From: Mangrovibacillus cuniculi | GTDB lineage: Bacteria; Bacillota; Bacilli; Bacillales; R1DC41 | Assembly: GCF_015482585.1 (NCBI RefSeq) | Contig: NZ_CP049742.1 | Span: 2,139,001-2,203,000, forward strand | DNA: 64,000 nucleotides | Reading direction: 5' to 3' | Program-made: the position numbers and the translations under genes | The notes under the pieces: generated by a model | The model's database searches: none | The model's input: the letters and a program-made list of their open reading frames with translations, nothing else | Told to the model about the DNA's origin: nothing | Shown: positions 21,868-30,602 of the stretch, one piece after another | Numbering within the stretch: the stretch's first letter is position 1 | How the letters are laid out: each line of letters opens with the position of its first letter

Positions 21868-22502
21868 CACATTTCCTTCCTTTCAATAACAGCAGATAAG
21901 CGATCTACAATTTCTTCAATTCGCTCATCGTGTATGCGATAACTAACCGGGTTAACAATTAAACGAGAAGTCACTTCAATCATCTTCTCATACTCCACAA
22001 GTCCATTTTCTACAAGCGTTCTTCCTGTGGACACAATATCCACGATACGATCAGCCAATCCAATTAAAGGAGCCAATTCAATCGAACCGTTTAAAGGAAT
22101 GATTTCGACTTGCTCGCCTTGTTCACGGAAGTAATTCGTAGCAATGCGTGGATATTTAGTAGCAATACGAGGTGCTACCGTACTCATTTCTGTGTTGGGT
22201 AAACCAGCAACTGCTAAATAACACTCACTAATTTTTAAGTCTACCAGCTCATAGACCACGCGATCTTCTTCTAATAATACATCTTTACCAGCAATTCCAA
22301 GGTCCGCAACGCCGTGCTCTACATACGTTGCAACGTCTGTTGGTTTCGCAAGGATAAATCGTAATTGCTCGTTGGGTACTTCAATAATTAGTTTACGACC
22401 TTCATTAAATTCTTCAGGCAGTTGAAAATCTGCTTCTCTCATTAACCCAACTGCTTCTTCAAAAATACGCCCTTTTGGCATCGCAATTGTTAACATACTC
22501 AT
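21867..22502 (-). CDS. hisG: ATP phosphoribosyltransferase, short form (HisGS)
   Basis: First and feedback-controlled step of histidine synthesis: ATP + PRPP gives phosphoribosyl-ATP. At 211 residues this is the short form that lacks the C-terminal regulatory domain and needs HisZ; hisZ lies directly upstream with a four-base overlap. Motifs: [19 protein letters not shown] and the PRPP loop [14 protein letters not shown]. Confidence 0.97.
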   Translation of the reverse strand: MSMLTIAMPKGRIFEEAVGLMREADFQLPEEFNEGRKLIIEVPNEQLRFILAKPTDVATYVEHGVADLGIAGKDVLLEEDRVVYELVDLKISECYLAVAGLPNTEMSTVAPRIATKYPRIATNYFREQGEQVEIIPLNGSIELAPLIGLADRIVDIVSTGRTLVENGLVEYEKMIEVTSRLIVNPVSYRIHDERIEEIVDRLSAVIERKEM

Positions 22503-23674
22503 GATCTCTCCCCCTGTCCTAAAAGGAATACGACATCATTCATGTCTCGAACAAATGCATCCATATCTTGTATTCCTTGTACTGGTTGCATGACTACTCG
22601 TTTGCCTTCTGCGCGAAGTGCTTCTGCTTTCGTCCACGCTTCTTTTGCATAATCCTGTGAATAGATAATGGCTGTTTGATCGTTTGAAACTGTACTTTCA
22701 CCCAAAGCTTCTAAGCAGTAATCCATACGTAACCCAAATCCAGTTGCTCCGATATTCTGGCCAAAAGCAGCTAATAATTGATTGTAACGTCCACCGCTTC
22801 CGATTGGGTACGCAACACCTTCTGTATACGCTTCGAAATGGATACCAGTGTAATAATCCATGTGTGAGATAAGTGTTAAATCTAATTTCACAACATCTTC
22901 AATTCCATACACCTTAAGGGCATCGTACAACTCGGAAAGCTCTTCAATTGCTTGTTCTCCAGCACCGTTCTCCACGATCTGTTTCGCGATAGAAAAACCT
23001 TTTTCATTACCACGCGCCTGCAAAAACTTCAGCAGTCTCTCCTTATCAATCGAAGAAAGAGAAAGAGACTTTACATACTGTCTGAACCCTACAAAGTTTC
23101 GTTCATATAAATAACGGCGAAGAGGCTCTGCACGCTCTTCGTTTCCTAAGATCTGTTTGAAAAAATCTTCCACGAATCCAACGTGTCCGATGGATAACTG
23201 GAACGATTTAATTCCAAGTTCTCTAAGTGCGAATACGGTTAAAGCAATCGTCTCTGCATCCCCTTGCACCGTGCTGTCTCCGATTAGCTCTGCACCCATT
23301 TGACCAAATTCGGCTGGCTTTCCACCTTCGCGCTGCTGCGCTCTAAACACACTTCCGGAATATGCCAATCTGATTGGGATACTGTTTTGTAGTAATTTAG
23401 ACGCTGCAACTCTGGCAATAGGCGTGGTCATATCAGGTCTAAGGACGAGTGCATTCCCTTGATTGTCTAACAGTTTGAAAAGTTGGTGATCGTCAATCGA
23501 CGAAACACTCCCTACTGTTTCATATAATTCTAGTGCGGGAGTTTCTAAGAAGTCGTACCCCCACTTGGAAACGATGGAGGTAAACGTATTGCGTAGAGTT
23601 TCTTTCTGCTTATATAAATTCGGGAAAGTATCGCGCATCCCAATGGGCTTTTCAAACATAAACCACTTTTTCAC
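22499..23674 (-). CDS. hisZ: ATP phosphoribosyltransferase regulatory subunit HisZ
   Basis: HisRS-like paralogue that forms the hetero-octamer with HisGS and carries histidine feedback. The 391-residue class-II synthetase core has [10 protein letters not shown] (motif 2-like), [20 protein letters not shown] and [16 protein letters not shown] at 23674 follows AGGAAGG with normal spacing. An ATG five codons on ([13 protein letters not shown]) has no ribosome site, and a GTG three codons earlier lies within the site. It is the first gene of hisZGDBHAFI. Confidence 0.94.
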   Translation of the reverse strand: MKKWFMFEKPIGMRDTFPNLYKQKETLRNTFTSIVSKWGYDFLETPALELYETVGSVSSIDDHQLFKLLDNQGNALVLRPDMTTPIARVAASKLLQNSIPIRLAYSGSVFRAQQREGGKPAEFGQMGAELIGDSTVQGDAETIALTVFALRELGIKSFQLSIGHVGFVEDFFKQILGNEERAEPLRRYLYERNFVGFRQYVKSLSLSSIDKERLLKFLQARGNEKGFSIAKQIVENGAGEQAIEELSELYDALKVYGIEDVVKLDLTLISHMDYYTGIHFEAYTEGVAYPIGSGGRYNQLLAAFGQNIGATGFGLRMDYCLEALGESTVSNDQTAIIYSQDYAKEAWTKAEALRAEGKRVVMQPVQGIQDMDAFVRDMNDVVFLLGQGERS

Positions 23675-23783
23675 TTGAATCACCTTCCTGATTTTGTGTT
23701 GATGTATTTTGTTAGTCCTTAATTATACTTTTATGTGTTGTGTAGCTTGGCGTTTTGAGTTTTGGGATGTGATATATGTTTAA

Positions 23784-23950
23784 CGTGTGCTCTGCACTTC
23801 GGCTTCCACCTCTTGAACGCACGTTATTCCTTTATCGTGTGCTCTGGACCCGGACTTCCACCTCTTGAACGCACGTTATTCGTTTAACGTGTGCTCTGGA
23901 CTCCTACTTCCAACTCTTGAACGCACGTTATTCGTTTAACGTGTGCTCTG
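23784..23950. repeat. 52-bp tandem array with hairpin-forming units
   Basis: CGTGTGCTCTG recurs at 23784, 23836, 23888 and 23940, a period of 52. Between copies, GAACGCACGTTATTC precedes the next AACGTGTGCTC, so each junction forms an imperfect hairpin (GAACGCACG with CGTGTGCTC, loop about 10). It belongs to the same family as the arrays at 50466 and 59535. It lies between the yvoF terminator and hisZ. Confidence 0.92.
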
Positions 23951-24101
23951 CCACCGAAACAATTACTCTTGAGCACTTGCCAAACCAAAATACTTTAGTT
24001 CGCTACCATGCTACCAAAATGAAGTTATCACTAGTTTAACGGTCTTTCGTTTGGTAGTCAACTAAAGAGTGTTTGAATTTTGTATGTAATGGTATAGAAA
24101 A
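23951..24101. other. Intergenic remainder upstream of the his operon
   Basis: About 150 bases of A/T-rich sequence with no gene, riboswitch or clear promoter that I can support. One more decayed copy of the array's GAGCAC motif occurs near 23973. No T-box motif upstream of hisZ was recognised. Confidence 0.4.
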
Positions 24102-24125
24102 AACCACAGACGTTCATCTGTGGTT
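24102..24125 (-). terminator. Intrinsic terminator of the yvlABCD/hprK-to-yvoF side
   Basis: AACCACAGA and TCTGTGGTT (24102-24110, 24117-24125) with TTTTTT-like T-run on the minus strand. It overlaps the yvoF stop codon. Confidence 0.88.
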
Positions 24126-24660
24126 ATGATTTCCTAACTCCGTATATTTCATCGTCTTTCCAGCGATCTTTTAACTCATCTGCATTGTAGATGACACGCA
24201 TGGGATTTCCTCCGACGAACGATCCTGGTGCGACATCTTTATGTACTAACGTGCCTGCTGATACAATTGCACCGTCACCAATTTCCACGCCAGGTAAAAT
24301 AGTGCAGTTCGCTCCAATCATTACTTCGCTACCGATTTTCACTTCGCCTAGGCGATACTCTTTAATCAAATACTCATGAGCAAGGATTGTCGTATTGTAG
24401 CCAATGACGGTGTTTCGCCCTACAGATATCTTTTCCGGAAACATGACGTCAAGCATCACCATTAACGCAAAGGAAGTTTTCGAACCTACTTTCATTCCGA
24501 GCAACTTGCGATACAGCCAATTTTTCAACGACAAGAAAGGTGTATACCTGGCAAGTTGAATCACTACAAAGTTCTTTACTACTTTCCAAAAAGGGACTGT
24601 TTTATAAACATGTCGAAGGGAGTTTGCCCCTTCGACTGGATACCGTTTAGTTTTTCTCAC
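24124..24660 (-). CDS. yvoF: Left-handed beta-helix acyltransferase (YvoF-like)
   Basis: A 178-residue acetyltransferase of the hexapeptide-repeat type. From about residue 70 there are repeated hexads ([50 protein letters not shown]) and the closing GGNPMRVI. The N-terminal 50 residues are basic and aromatic. The likely reaction is acetyl-CoA-dependent O-acetylation; the acceptor is unknown. GTG at 24660 lies 14 bases inside ppaX, so translation is probably coupled. It closes the hprK-lgt-yvoD-ppaX-yvoF operon, as in B. subtilis. Confidence 0.9.
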   Translation of the reverse strand: MRKTKRYPVEGANSLRHVYKTVPFWKVVKNFVVIQLARYTPFLSLKNWLYRKLLGMKVGSKTSFALMVMLDVMFPEKISVGRNTVIGYNTTILAHEYLIKEYRLGEVKIGSEVMIGANCTILPGVEIGDGAIVSAGTLVHKDVAPGSFVGGNPMRVIYNADELKDRWKDDEIYGVRKS

Positions 24661-25312
24661 GGTTGTACGTTTCGATGAAGGCGATTAGGTCTCGCATATC
24701 ATCTAAAATGACAGTTGGGTTGAACTTTTCCAAATAGTCTCGTCCCTTTGCAGACCAGGAAACACCTGCTGTTAACGTACCAGCATTTTGTCCACCTTCA
24801 ATGTCATGATGGTTATCGCCAACCATAATGGCTTCTTCTGGTGTAGATCCTAGTTGTTCCAAAGCCTTTAATAATGGTTCAGGATGAGGCTTGGCATGTG
24901 TTACTTCATCTAACGATATTACTACGTCAAAATAAGAATCCAAATTCATTAGCTTTAACCCTTTTAATACTACGTTACCAATCTTCGTAGAAACGATTGC
25001 TAATTTATAGCCATTCTGATGAAGTTGCTGTACTGCTTCTTCTACTCCTTCAAAAGCAGTAACCAACTCATCATGCTTTTCTAAGTTAAACGCTCGGTAA
25101 CGGTCCACCAATTCTTGCACACGATCAGGCGCTACTTGCATAAAGGAATCTTCCAGAGGTGGTCCCATAAACGGTAATACGTCTTCTCTTGTGTATCGAT
25201 TAGGCTCATCAAAATTTAACGTGTGTAAAAAGGATGAGATGATTAATTCATTCGTATTGATCAACGTTCCATCTAAATCAAAAAGAACGGTTGTAATAGG
25301 TTTAGTTGCCAT
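24647..25312 (-). CDS. ppaX: Pyrophosphatase PpaX
   Basis: HAD-superfamily phosphatase; in B. subtilis PpaX hydrolyses pyrophosphate released by HprK when it dephosphorylates P-Ser-HPr. The 221-residue product has motif [10 protein letters not shown], motif II VSTKIG, and motif III with [13 protein letters not shown] at 25312 follows GGAAGGTG. The presence of hprK in the same operon supports the name over the related Gph. Confidence 0.93.
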   Translation of the reverse strand: MATKPITTVLFDLDGTLINTNELIISSFLHTLNFDEPNRYTREDVLPFMGPPLEDSFMQVAPDRVQELVDRYRAFNLEKHDELVTAFEGVEEAVQQLHQNGYKLAIVSTKIGNVVLKGLKLMNLDSYFDVVISLDEVTHAKPHPEPLLKALEQLGSTPEEAIMVGDNHHDIEGGQNAGTLTAGVSWSAKGRDYLEKFNPTVILDDMRDLIAFIETYNREKN

Positions 25313-25336
25313 GTTGTTCACCTTCCATTCGTCTTA

Positions 25337-26278
25337 CTATGCGACTTCTTTTTCTTTTAATCCTCTTTGTTCATAGTGTGTCCAAATTCGAGCTACTAAC
25401 CACGTCAGTCCTACTGCAAAACCAACTCTGGCAAGAAGTAACGGTAATACCGGTATTCCTAAAGGTACAAAAACAAGCGTATCTTCTACTACCGCGTGAC
25501 AAGCAACTAAGAAAATGAAAGCAAGTGTGACGTCTTTTCTGGATACTCCATCTTCTTCAACCGCTTGAATCATGACTCCTGCGCCGTACGCTAATCCAAA
25601 GAGTAAGCCAGCTGCTAAAGTAAACGAGGTATTATCTTTCATTCCTAAGAATCGTGTAAACGGAGCCATCCACTTCGAGAACTTAGTTAACCAGTTTCGG
25701 TCCTTCATTATTTGAATGAGTGCCATTAAAGGGATAATAATCAATGCCATTTGGAGGACACCGAAACTCGCTTTTTGCAAAGCGATGAAAATGATTTCCA
25801 TCCAGCCATCTGGTTGAGCCGGTGTTGGTGGAGCGAAGCCGTATACCGCTTTTTCCTGTCCACCTTTCCAGAATAAATTAATGGCAATAGCAGAAAAGAA
25901 CGAAAGTCCAAGTCTCACAGCAATGATCTGCCATACTTTTATCCCTACTCTAGCAGCGACACCTGATTCAATTAGTAGATTATGAGCAAAAGAAAGCATA
26001 ACTGCTAAAGTAAAGACTTCTTTTACCGTTAAATCTACTGAAAGTATTCCAGCTATCCCAGCATAAAGGTTTAAGAAGCTTCCTAATACTAAAGGAATAG
26101 CTGCATCACCGGAAAGTCCGAATAAGCCCATAACTGGTTCTATAAGTTTTGTCATCCAGCCTAACACTGGTGTAAATTGTAAGACTGTAACAATTAACGT
26201 GATCGGAAAGATTACTTTACTGAGCATCCAAGTCGTTTTTAATCCTGTTTGTAATCCTCTTTTTAAGGAATCAACCAT
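25337..26278 (-). CDS. yvoD: Nucleoside-recognition (Gate) domain membrane protein YvoD
   Basis: An integral membrane protein of 313 residues with about eight hydrophobic segments and two Gate-like halves (VLGSFLNLYAGIAG; LLFGLAYGAGVMIQ) as in SpmA/SpmB-type and nucleoside transporters. Substrate unknown. It lies between lgt and ppaX, matching B. subtilis yvoD. Confidence 0.88.
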   Translation of the reverse strand: MVDSLKRGLQTGLKTTWMLSKVIFPITLIVTVLQFTPVLGWMTKLIEPVMGLFGLSGDAAIPLVLGSFLNLYAGIAGILSVDLTVKEVFTLAVMLSFAHNLLIESGVAARVGIKVWQIIAVRLGLSFFSAIAINLFWKGGQEKAVYGFAPPTPAQPDGWMEIIFIALQKASFGVLQMALIIIPLMALIQIMKDRNWLTKFSKWMAPFTRFLGMKDNTSFTLAAGLLFGLAYGAGVMIQAVEEDGVSRKDVTLAFIFLVACHAVVEDTLVFVPLGIPVLPLLLARVGFAVGLTWLVARIWTHYEQRGLKEKEVA

Positions 26279-26291
26279 TGCGGTCTGCCCC

Positions 26292-27103
26292 CTATGCGTC
26301 TAAGTATCTTTCTTTTGCCACACCCGTTTTGCGTCGGTATAAACCGATTGCTATTGCACCAGCTACAAGAAGTACACTGATTAACTGAGCTGTACGCAAG
26401 AAATCCATGATTAGCAAACTGTCTGTTCGCATACCCTCAATAAAGAAGCGACCGATGGAGTACCAAATCACATAAGATAAGAACAACTCACCGCGACGTA
26501 AGTTTACTCTGCGTAGGTATAGTAATAGTGCCAAACCTGCGAAGTTCCAAAGTGATTCATAAAGGAAAGTCGGGTGATAATATGTACCATTAATGTACAT
26601 TTGGTTAATTATCCAATCAGGTAAAAATAACCCTTCTAAAAACGATCGAGTAACTTCTCCACCATGTGCTTCTTGGTTAATAAAGTTCCCCAACGACCAA
26701 TCGCTTGACCTAAGATGATACTTGGTGCTGCAATGTCTGCAATTTTCCAAAAAGATATCCCTTTGATACGAGTAAACACAATGGCTGTCACCACTGCGCC
26801 AATGAGACCTCCATGGATGGCAATGCCGCCTTCCCAAATCTTAAAGACATCTGCTAAGTTATCTTTATAAGAATCCCATTCAAACGTCACATAGTAGATT
26901 CGTGCGGAAATAATGGCAATTGGAATAGCAAAAATCAATAAGTCAGCAAACGTATCAGGGTCGACCCCACGTCGCTTACACTCACGTGTAGCAAGTAGAA
27001 AGCCTAATACGATACCTAGACCAATAATAACACCATACCAATATACTGGCTGTGGTCCTAAATAAAACGCAACGCGATCAATTGGTTGAATTGCGGATTC
27101 CAT
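26292..27103 (-). pseudogene. lgt: Prolipoprotein diacylglyceryl transferase, frameshifted
   Basis: Lgt moves diacylglycerol from phosphatidylglycerol to the lipobox Cys of prolipoproteins. The reading frame is broken. The N-terminal part (27103 down to about 26692) runs to GQAIGRWG. The rest ([12 protein letters not shown] through the C-terminus) continues in another frame. One extra G in the GGGG run at 26688-26691 would restore a 270-residue protein of normal length, with [12 protein letters not shown] intact. Both halves keep family motifs ([19 protein letters not shown]), so decay is recent or the base was lost in sequencing. Start ATG at 27103 follows AGGAGGAG. Confidence 0.92.
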
Positions 27104-27118
27104 GTTTCTCCTCCTGTC

Positions 27119-28054
27119 TTATAGGTCCTCTACTTCTCCATCTTCAATTACATCTGCTAATTTCGCAGTAAATTGTTCTGCAGCGTTAACACCCATTCGT
27201 TTTAAACGGAAGTTCATCGCAGCAACTTCAATAATGACTGCTAAATTTCGACCAGGTCGAACTGGTAGTGTAATTCTTGTCACATCCGTATCAATAATAC
27301 GCATTTTCTCCTCTTCTAAACCAAGACGATCATAATGCTTGTTTTGATCCCATAGCTCTAAGTTAATAACCAATGTAACACGCTTGTGGCTTCGAACTGC
27401 TCCAGCACCGAATAGTGTCATAACGTTAATAATCCCTAATCCGCGAATCTCCAATAGATGCTCAATTAACTCAGGAGAAGATCCAATAAGCGTATCTTCG
27501 TCTTCTTGTCGGATTTCCACGCAATCGTCGGCAACTAGACGGTGACCGCGTTTCACTAACTCAAGTGCTGTCTCACTTTTACCGACACCACTCTTACCCA
27601 TAATCAGAACCCCTACACCATAAATATCCACTAATACTCCGTGAATTGCTGTAGTTGGAGCTAATTTACTCTCTAAATAGTTCGTTAATCTACTGGAAAA
27701 ACGCGTTGTCTTCATCGGAGATACCATAACTGGAACAGATGCTGCTTCCGCTGCCGCTAGCAACTCTTTCGGTACTTCCATCCCACGTGAAATAATAATC
27801 CCAGGTGTAACATCTGTACAAAGCTGCTGCATACGAGAAGCGCGTTGCTCTGTGTCTAGTCGCTCAAAAAAGCTTAACTCTGTTTTCCCTAAAAGCTGAA
27901 TACGATCGGCTGGATAATAGTTAAAGAATCCTGCCATTTCAAGCCCAGGACGAGAAATATCTGCGGTCGTAATCGGACGATGAACCCCTTCTTCGCCACT
28001 TAAAAGCTCAAGTCCAAACTTATCAATTATGTCTTGTGTGCGTGCCTTTACCAT
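27119..28054 (-). CDS. hprK: HPr kinase/phosphorylase
   Basis: Phosphorylates Ser46 of HPr and Crh in response to fructose-1,6-bisphosphate and reverses it with phosphate. The 311-residue protein has an N-terminal domain (residues 1-130), P-loop GKSGVGKS near residue 155, and the HprK signature [23 protein letters not shown] precedes ATG at 28054. It heads hprK-lgt-yvoD-ppaX-yvoF. Confidence 0.97.
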   Translation of the reverse strand: MVKARTQDIIDKFGLELLSGEEGVHRPITTADISRPGLEMAGFFNYYPADRIQLLGKTELSFFERLDTEQRASRMQQLCTDVTPGIIISRGMEVPKELLAAAEAASVPVMVSPMKTTRFSSRLTNYLESKLAPTTAIHGVLVDIYGVGVLIMGKSGVGKSETALELVKRGHRLVADDCVEIRQEDEDTLIGSSPELIEHLLEIRGLGIINVMTLFGAGAVRSHKRVTLVINLELWDQNKHYDRLGLEEEKMRIIDTDVTRITLPVRPGRNLAVIIEVAAMNFRLKRMGVNAAEQFTAKLADVIEDGEVEDL

Positions 28055-28124
28055 TTAAGCTCCTCCTGCCTATATGTAAACGTACTTTACGTAGTTTTTT
28101 CCATCTTATTGTAGCACTAAAAAA

Positions 28125-28187
28125 GAGTATTTGCTAAATTCCAGAGTTGATTTTTGACTCATTCGTGTGAAGCATTGGTGAAAGGGT
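28125..28187. repeat. Truncated copy of the four-way-junction element
   Basis: GAGTATTTGCTAAA through GATTTTTGACTCATTCGTGTGAAGC matches the left side of the intact element (28184-28231) with a few changes. After the left half of hairpin 1 it jumps to TGAAAGGGTATTTACTAAA, as if the middle and right side were deleted. It forms a direct repeat of about 48 bases with the intact copy. Confidence 0.75.
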
Positions 28188-28207
28188 ATTTACTAAACCC
28201 AGAATTG

Positions 28208-28346
28208 ATTTTTGGCTCATTCGTGTGAAGCTATGCTTCACACGCCTTTCAGCTATGCTGAAAGGTAGGCAGGGAAGGACCAGGTCTTTAGGGAAAGCTA
28301 GCTTTCCCGGCGACCTGGTCCTTCCCTGCCTAAATGAGCCAAAAAT
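28208..28346. repeat. Perfect four-way-junction element (nested inverted repeats)
   Basis: The outer stem is ATTTTTGGCTCATT (28208-28221) with AATGAGCCAAAAAT (28333-28346). Inside, with no unpaired base between them, are hairpin 1 (CGTGTGAAGC, loop TAT, 28222-28244), hairpin 2 (CCTTTCAGC, loop TAT, 28245-28265) and hairpin 3 (perfect 21-bp stem, 28266-28286 with 28312-28332). Hairpin 3 is capped by the palindrome GGGAAAGCTAGCTTTCCC (28291-28308). It lies between the yvlD terminator and hprK. Confidence 0.95.
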
Positions 28347-28370
28347 CCTGCAGTCACTAAATAGCAAAAA

Positions 28371-28390
28371 GCCCACCACTAAGGGCGGGC
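28371..28390 (-). terminator. Intrinsic terminator of the yvl operon
   Basis: GCCCGCCCTTAGTGGTGGGC on the minus strand, followed by TTTTTGC. It lies 14 bases past the yvlD stop. Confidence 0.8.
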
Positions 28391-28404
28391 ACATACATAC
28401 AAAA

Positions 28405-28758
28405 TTATGACTTGCGGCGATCATATACCATCTGCTGAAACAATGTGTTCATTAATGATAAAATAATGGCGATTAAAAACGATAACCAAAATCCATCTAC
28501 ATTAAAGGCATCCCCCATAAGCCAATCCGTTATCATGATGGAGAATGTGTTAATGACTAATAAGAAAAACCCTAGCGTTATCAACGTAATTGGTAAGGTA
28601 AAGATAATTAGTAGCGGCCTCACTACTACATTAACTATCGATAAAACCACGCTAGCCAGAACCGCTGCTGTCACACTAGATATAAACACACCTTCAAAAA
28701 AACCTGCCAATCCCAAAAAGATGGCAGCGTTAAAGAGAATTCCGACAATCCATTTCAT
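28405..28758 (-). CDS. yvlD: Phage-holin-family membrane protein YvlD
   Basis: A 117-residue protein with four hydrophobic segments (about residues 3-22, 25-50, 55-78, 88-108) and the family's VVNVVVRPLL-like motif (IVNVVVRPLLIIFTLPITLITLG). Family 4_TM / YvlD; molecular role unknown. AGGGGG, inside the yvlC end, precedes ATG at 28758. In B. subtilis yvlABCD responds to cell-envelope stress (SigW). Confidence 0.88.
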   Translation of the reverse strand: MKWIVGILFNAAIFLGLAGFFEGVFISSVTAAVLASVVLSIVNVVVRPLLIIFTLPITLITLGFFLLVINTFSIMITDWLMGDAFNVDGFWLSFLIAIILSLMNTLFQQMVYDRRKS

Positions 28759-28765
28759 TGTTTAG

Positions 28766-28957
28766 TTATTCCCCCTCGTTTGGCAGGACAAAGACCAATA
28801 AGCCGTATGCAATCAACAATGGAAAGAAGCCCGTCACAAACAATAATATAATAAACAATACACGTAAGATGGTGGAATCCATTTTGGTATAATTCGCAAG
28901 CCCTCCGATAACTCCAGCGACTTTGCGATTTGTTTTTGATCTAGTGATAGATTTCAT
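28766..28957 (-). CDS. yvlC: PspC-domain protein YvlC
   Basis: A 63-residue PspC-domain membrane protein. A basic N-terminus (MKSITRSKTNRKVAG) leads to VIGGLANYTKMDSTILRVLF, the PspC signature, and one strong hydrophobic helix, IILLFVTGFFPLLIAYGLLV. AAAGGAGC sets ATG at 28957; a longer frame of 76 residues lacks a site. It is associated with envelope-stress response in this family. Confidence 0.88.
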   Translation of the reverse strand: MKSITRSKTNRKVAGVIGGLANYTKMDSTILRVLFIILLFVTGFFPLLIAYGLLVFVLPNEGE

Positions 28958-29022
28958 GTTCAAGCTCCTTTCTCTTATATGTTGTATTGTCGTCATTTGT
29001 CCACCTTTTCATCCATTCAAGA

Positions 29023-30129
29023 TCAAAGATGAGGAACTGTCTTAATCTGAACAGATCCAGTATTCGTACTTCCGTATAAATGTACTGGATTCACACCCTC
29101 CAAAGACTTCTTGAACGTCATCTTCTTTTGGACCACATCATTTTGCTCTTCTATTACTTCAATACCCTCTACGTCCACTTTAAAACTTCCAACATTGGAT
29201 TTTAACTCTCCATTAATTGCAGCTGTTTCTGGAAGGAAAACTTCAATGGAACCTGTCACAGCTTTTACCTTCAGTGTATCAGGTGTTGACTTTAAGAATG
29301 CTGTTACATTCCCATTCACAGATTGAAGCGCCGCACTAGCAAATTCGCCTTCCGCTTCCACTTTTCCATTAATCGTCTCTAACTGTAAGTCGGTCACTTT
29401 ACTAGAAACTAGCTTAATACGTCCGTTACCAGTCTCCGCCTCTAACTCATTCGCTTGAATGTTGGATAGTGTAATCAAGCCATTCCCTGTTTTTGCGGAG
29501 AAACTATCAGCAGTAAAGTGTGTAGCCTGGAACCCGCCATTAAATAAGCGAACAGAAATATCCTCATAGCGTTGAGCTGGAACGTAAACTACCGTATCGA
29601 CTTTCATCCATTTAAATTGCGTATGGAAAGTTAGGCGTTCTTTTTCTACGGAGAATTTTGCATGTCTTCGGAACGTTTCTTCCGCTTGCGCTTCATCCTC
29701 TGTGCGATATACCTTCACGTGACATTCAATTCTAACTCCAGGTTGGTCCCACTTCTTTAACTCCACTTTACCGTTCGCCACATCTAAGTCAATGGACTCA
29801 ATCGTCGGAGAAGCTTCTTCAAACACATGAAGTAATTCCACAGATTGTTGGAAGGATAAATCTAAATCTTTCACCTTTTTAACTGCCGTGTTTACAAAGT
29901 CTAATACCTTAGAGCGAGCTTGCTCAAGTGGTCCATTTGCTTTGCGAAAATTCTTCTCTTCTGCTGTAGTGGAGTCTTCAGACGCTTCCTCACCAGTTGA
30001 AACAAGAGCAGGAACCCTCTCGTCATTTTCAGGTGTTTGCTCTAACTTTTCCAACAAATTAAGACCTTCTTGAACAGAGATTGTTCCTTTTTGCACTAAT
30101 TCTAAAATTCGTTGACGTTCGTTACCCAT
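29023..30129 (-). CDS. yvlB: DUF4097-type protein YvlB
   Basis: A 368-residue protein with an N-terminal SHOCT-like helical domain (residues 1-35, RILELVQKGTISVQEGLNLLEKL) and a C-terminal right-handed beta-sheet domain with repeated turns (NGGFQATHFTADSF, TGNGLITLSNI, TGNGRIKL, NGKVEAEG) typical of DUF4097 adhesin-like folds. No membrane segment. It resembles B. subtilis YvlB and the LiaX group. AGGGGTG precedes ATG at 30129. Confidence 0.87.
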   Translation of the reverse strand: MGNERQRILELVQKGTISVQEGLNLLEKLEQTPENDERVPALVSTGEEASEDSTTAEEKNFRKANGPLEQARSKVLDFVNTAVKKVKDLDLSFQQSVELLHVFEEASPTIESIDLDVANGKVELKKWDQPGVRIECHVKVYRTEDEAQAEETFRRHAKFSVEKERLTFHTQFKWMKVDTVVYVPAQRYEDISVRLFNGGFQATHFTADSFSAKTGNGLITLSNIQANELEAETGNGRIKLVSSKVTDLQLETINGKVEAEGEFASAALQSVNGNVTAFLKSTPDTLKVKAVTGSIEVFLPETAAINGELKSNVGSFKVDVEGIEVIEEQNDVVQKKMTFKKSLEGVNPVHLYGSTNTGSVQIKTVPHL

Positions 30130-30165
30130 ATTTAGCACCCCTGTCTATATAATAAAATGACCTCT

Positions 30166-30474
30166 TTATAGTAATACTTTGATTCCTTTATATACATTCC
30201 AAATCATGATAAAGAAGCTTAGAATTCCTCCTAAAACAATCACAAATAAGACGAAAAACGGAACAGTTCCAGTAGATATTGCAAATACGTCAAATACAAA
30301 TGCAAATAACACTAGAGGCACGACTAACATTGGGATTATGTGTGAAATGAAGGCTGCTTTTGCATGTCCTTTTAGCCATTCATCCGCTGAAACTAGCCAA
30401 ACAATTAATGGGAAGATTAGCCCCAAGAAGAAAAAGCTAAAATAACACAATGCCGCGATGATCTTCTCTAAATT
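30166..30474 (-). CDS. yvlA: DUF4870-type membrane protein YvlA
   Basis: About 102 residues with three hydrophobic segments (IIAALCYFSFFFLGLIFPLI; AFISHIIPMLVVPLVLFAFV; FFVLFVIVLGGILSFFIMIW) and the conserved LKGHAKAAF segment between the first two, as in DUF4870. First gene of yvlABCD. The start is uncertain: TTG at 30474 has GGAAGAGGTG at good spacing, while TTG at 30495 and GTG at 30483 lie inside or next to that site. Confidence 0.8.
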   Translation of the reverse strand, partial: NLEKIIAALCYFSFFFLGLIFPLIVWLVSADEWLKGHAKAAFISHIIPMLVVPLVLFAFVFDVFAISTGTVPFFVLFVIVLGGILSFFIMIWNVYKGIKVLL

Positions 30475-30566
30475 CAACCTCTTCACCTCTTCCAAAACTA
30501 TACTATGGTGTTGTTCTGTAATCTATACGAGTTTTGGCGGGGAAGGTTTCATAATTAGATAAAAAA

Positions 30567-30594
30567 ACTCCAACCGTGGTAAAACGGTCAGAGT
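30567..30594 (-). terminator. Intrinsic terminator after the M3 peptidase gene
   Basis: ACTC-CA-ACCGT and ACGGT-CA-GAGT arms, then seven T on the minus strand (30560-30566). Confidence 0.82.
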
Positions 30595-30602
30595 CTGATA
30601 AT

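Noticed and set aside
23675-24101. T-box leader upstream of hisZ
   Set aside because: No T-box consensus sequence or antiterminator was found; the region is mostly tandem repeat.
28134-28424. Open frames on both strands through the four-way-junction element
   Set aside because: Palindromic DNA gives similar open frames on both strands; no ribosome site.
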